Positions 4,718 through 5,146 of a stretch of DNA of 5,146 nucleotides are shown piece by piece. A program made the translations under genes and the position numbers. The DNA comes from Oscillospiraceae bacterium (GTDB lineage Bacteria; Bacillota_A; Clostridia; Oscillospirales; Oscillospiraceae), in assembly GCA_017411665.1 (NCBI GenBank), contig JAFQPT010000080.1:1-5146 (forward strand). Reading direction: 5' to 3'. Within the stretch, counting starts at the first letter, position 1; each line of letters opens with the position of its first letter. Under the pieces are notes generated by a model, which made no database searches, was not told where the DNA came from, and was given only the letters and a program-made list of their open reading frames with translations.

Positions 4718-5146
4718 TTACAGCATAACAGACAGCAGCGTAATGATAATCACGATACTGCAAATGATGGAAATGGAGTTAATGGCACTGGACAGGCCGA
4801 CATCTTCGCCCATATCACCTGTGAATGCGGGAACAATGGCAGAGATGGGGCTGAAGAACAAAATCACCAGTGTCTGACGGACTTCCAAATCGAAGGGAAG
4901 CAGAAAGTATACTGCGGCAGCCATCAGTGCAGACAGCCCGTAGCGAATGGAAAGCACTTTGACAATGATTCCGATTTGCTTGAAATCGCCTGACAGATTA
5001 AATCCAACCCCCAGCATGAACATGGCCAGAAAAGCATTGGCATTTGCGATGATTTGCAGACAGGAAACCACGGGAGACGGGAGCGGGATTTTGGTCAGAT
5101 TCAAAGTGACCAGAATGAGATAACAAACGAAAGGTACGGAACGCAT
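4718..5146 (-). CDS. AEC-family (auxin efflux carrier/malate permease type) transporter, partial
   Basis: Only the C-terminal 142 or so residues are inside the window; the 5' part lies beyond the right edge. AEC proteins are usually about 300 residues with ten membrane segments and export or exchange organic anions such as malate. The visible part has about four or five hydrophobic segments and family-like features: a polar NANAFLAMFMLGVGFNL stretch (residues 35-51 of the visible part), an IRYG (67-70) before a membrane segment, an LPFDLEVRQ loop (83-91), SPISAIVPAFTGDMG (99-113) and SSAINSISI (119-127) near the end. The Met at the very edge may be internal, so no start is claimed. A terminator directly follows the stop, so this is a separate or preceding transcription unit to the TRAP operon. 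The substrate cannot be told from this fragment. Confidence 0.85.
   Translation of the reverse strand: MRSVPFVCYLILVTLNLTKIPLPSPVVSCLQIIANANAFLAMFMLGVGFNLSGDFKQIGIIVKVLSIRYGLSALMAAAVYFLLPFDLEVRQTLVILFFSPISAIVPAFTGDMGEDVGLSSAINSISIICSIVIIITLLSVML

Overview
The window looks like chromosomal DNA of a Gram-positive, low- to mid-GC anaerobe, most likely a Clostridia-type Bacillota member. This is inferred from strong AGGAGG-type ribosome binding sites, a lipoprotein-type solute-binding protein with a CGGG mature start, and intrinsic terminators with T-tracts after most units. No rRNA, tRNA, CRISPR array, insertion sequence or phage gene was seen. All recognisable genes lie on the minus strand, so transcription runs from high to low coordinates.

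Layout, right to left. (1) 4718-5146: the C-terminal part of an AEC-family membrane transporter, entering from beyond the right edge and closed by a terminator at 4681-4711. (2) 4317-4680: an AT-rich intergenic region with no gene; it holds a probable promoter (4406-4434) and a cluster of short RAGTGYA motifs just upstream of it. (3) 3585-4316: a cytoplasmic glycerophosphodiester phosphodiesterase (GDPD). (4) 2503-3534, 1931-2416 and 642-1931: a complete tripartite TRAP transporter in the order binding lipoprotein (DctP), small membrane subunit (DctQ, TTG start) and large membrane subunit (DctM). DctQ and DctM overlap by one base (TAATG). A leaky terminator-like hairpin separates dctP from dctQ, and a strong 14-bp terminator closes the operon at 581-617. 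(5) 161-520: an acylphosphatase gene with its own promoter (551-579) starting directly after that terminator. (6) 1-160: a plus-strand terminator at the left edge, presumably for a gene outside the window, followed by a GTT/GCT-rich low-complexity tract.

The most interesting arrangement is the apparent co-transcription of a cytoplasmic GDPD with a TRAP transporter. It resembles the known pairing of the Ugp ABC importer with the GDPD UgpQ. The simple hypothesis is that the TRAP system imports an anionic phosphodiester or related molecule that the GDPD then cleaves. The binding protein keeps the two arginines expected for carboxylate binding, so a carboxylated substrate, or a merely regulatory link, is also possible. 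The long plus-strand open frames across the window are explained by codon bias and are not annotated as genes.
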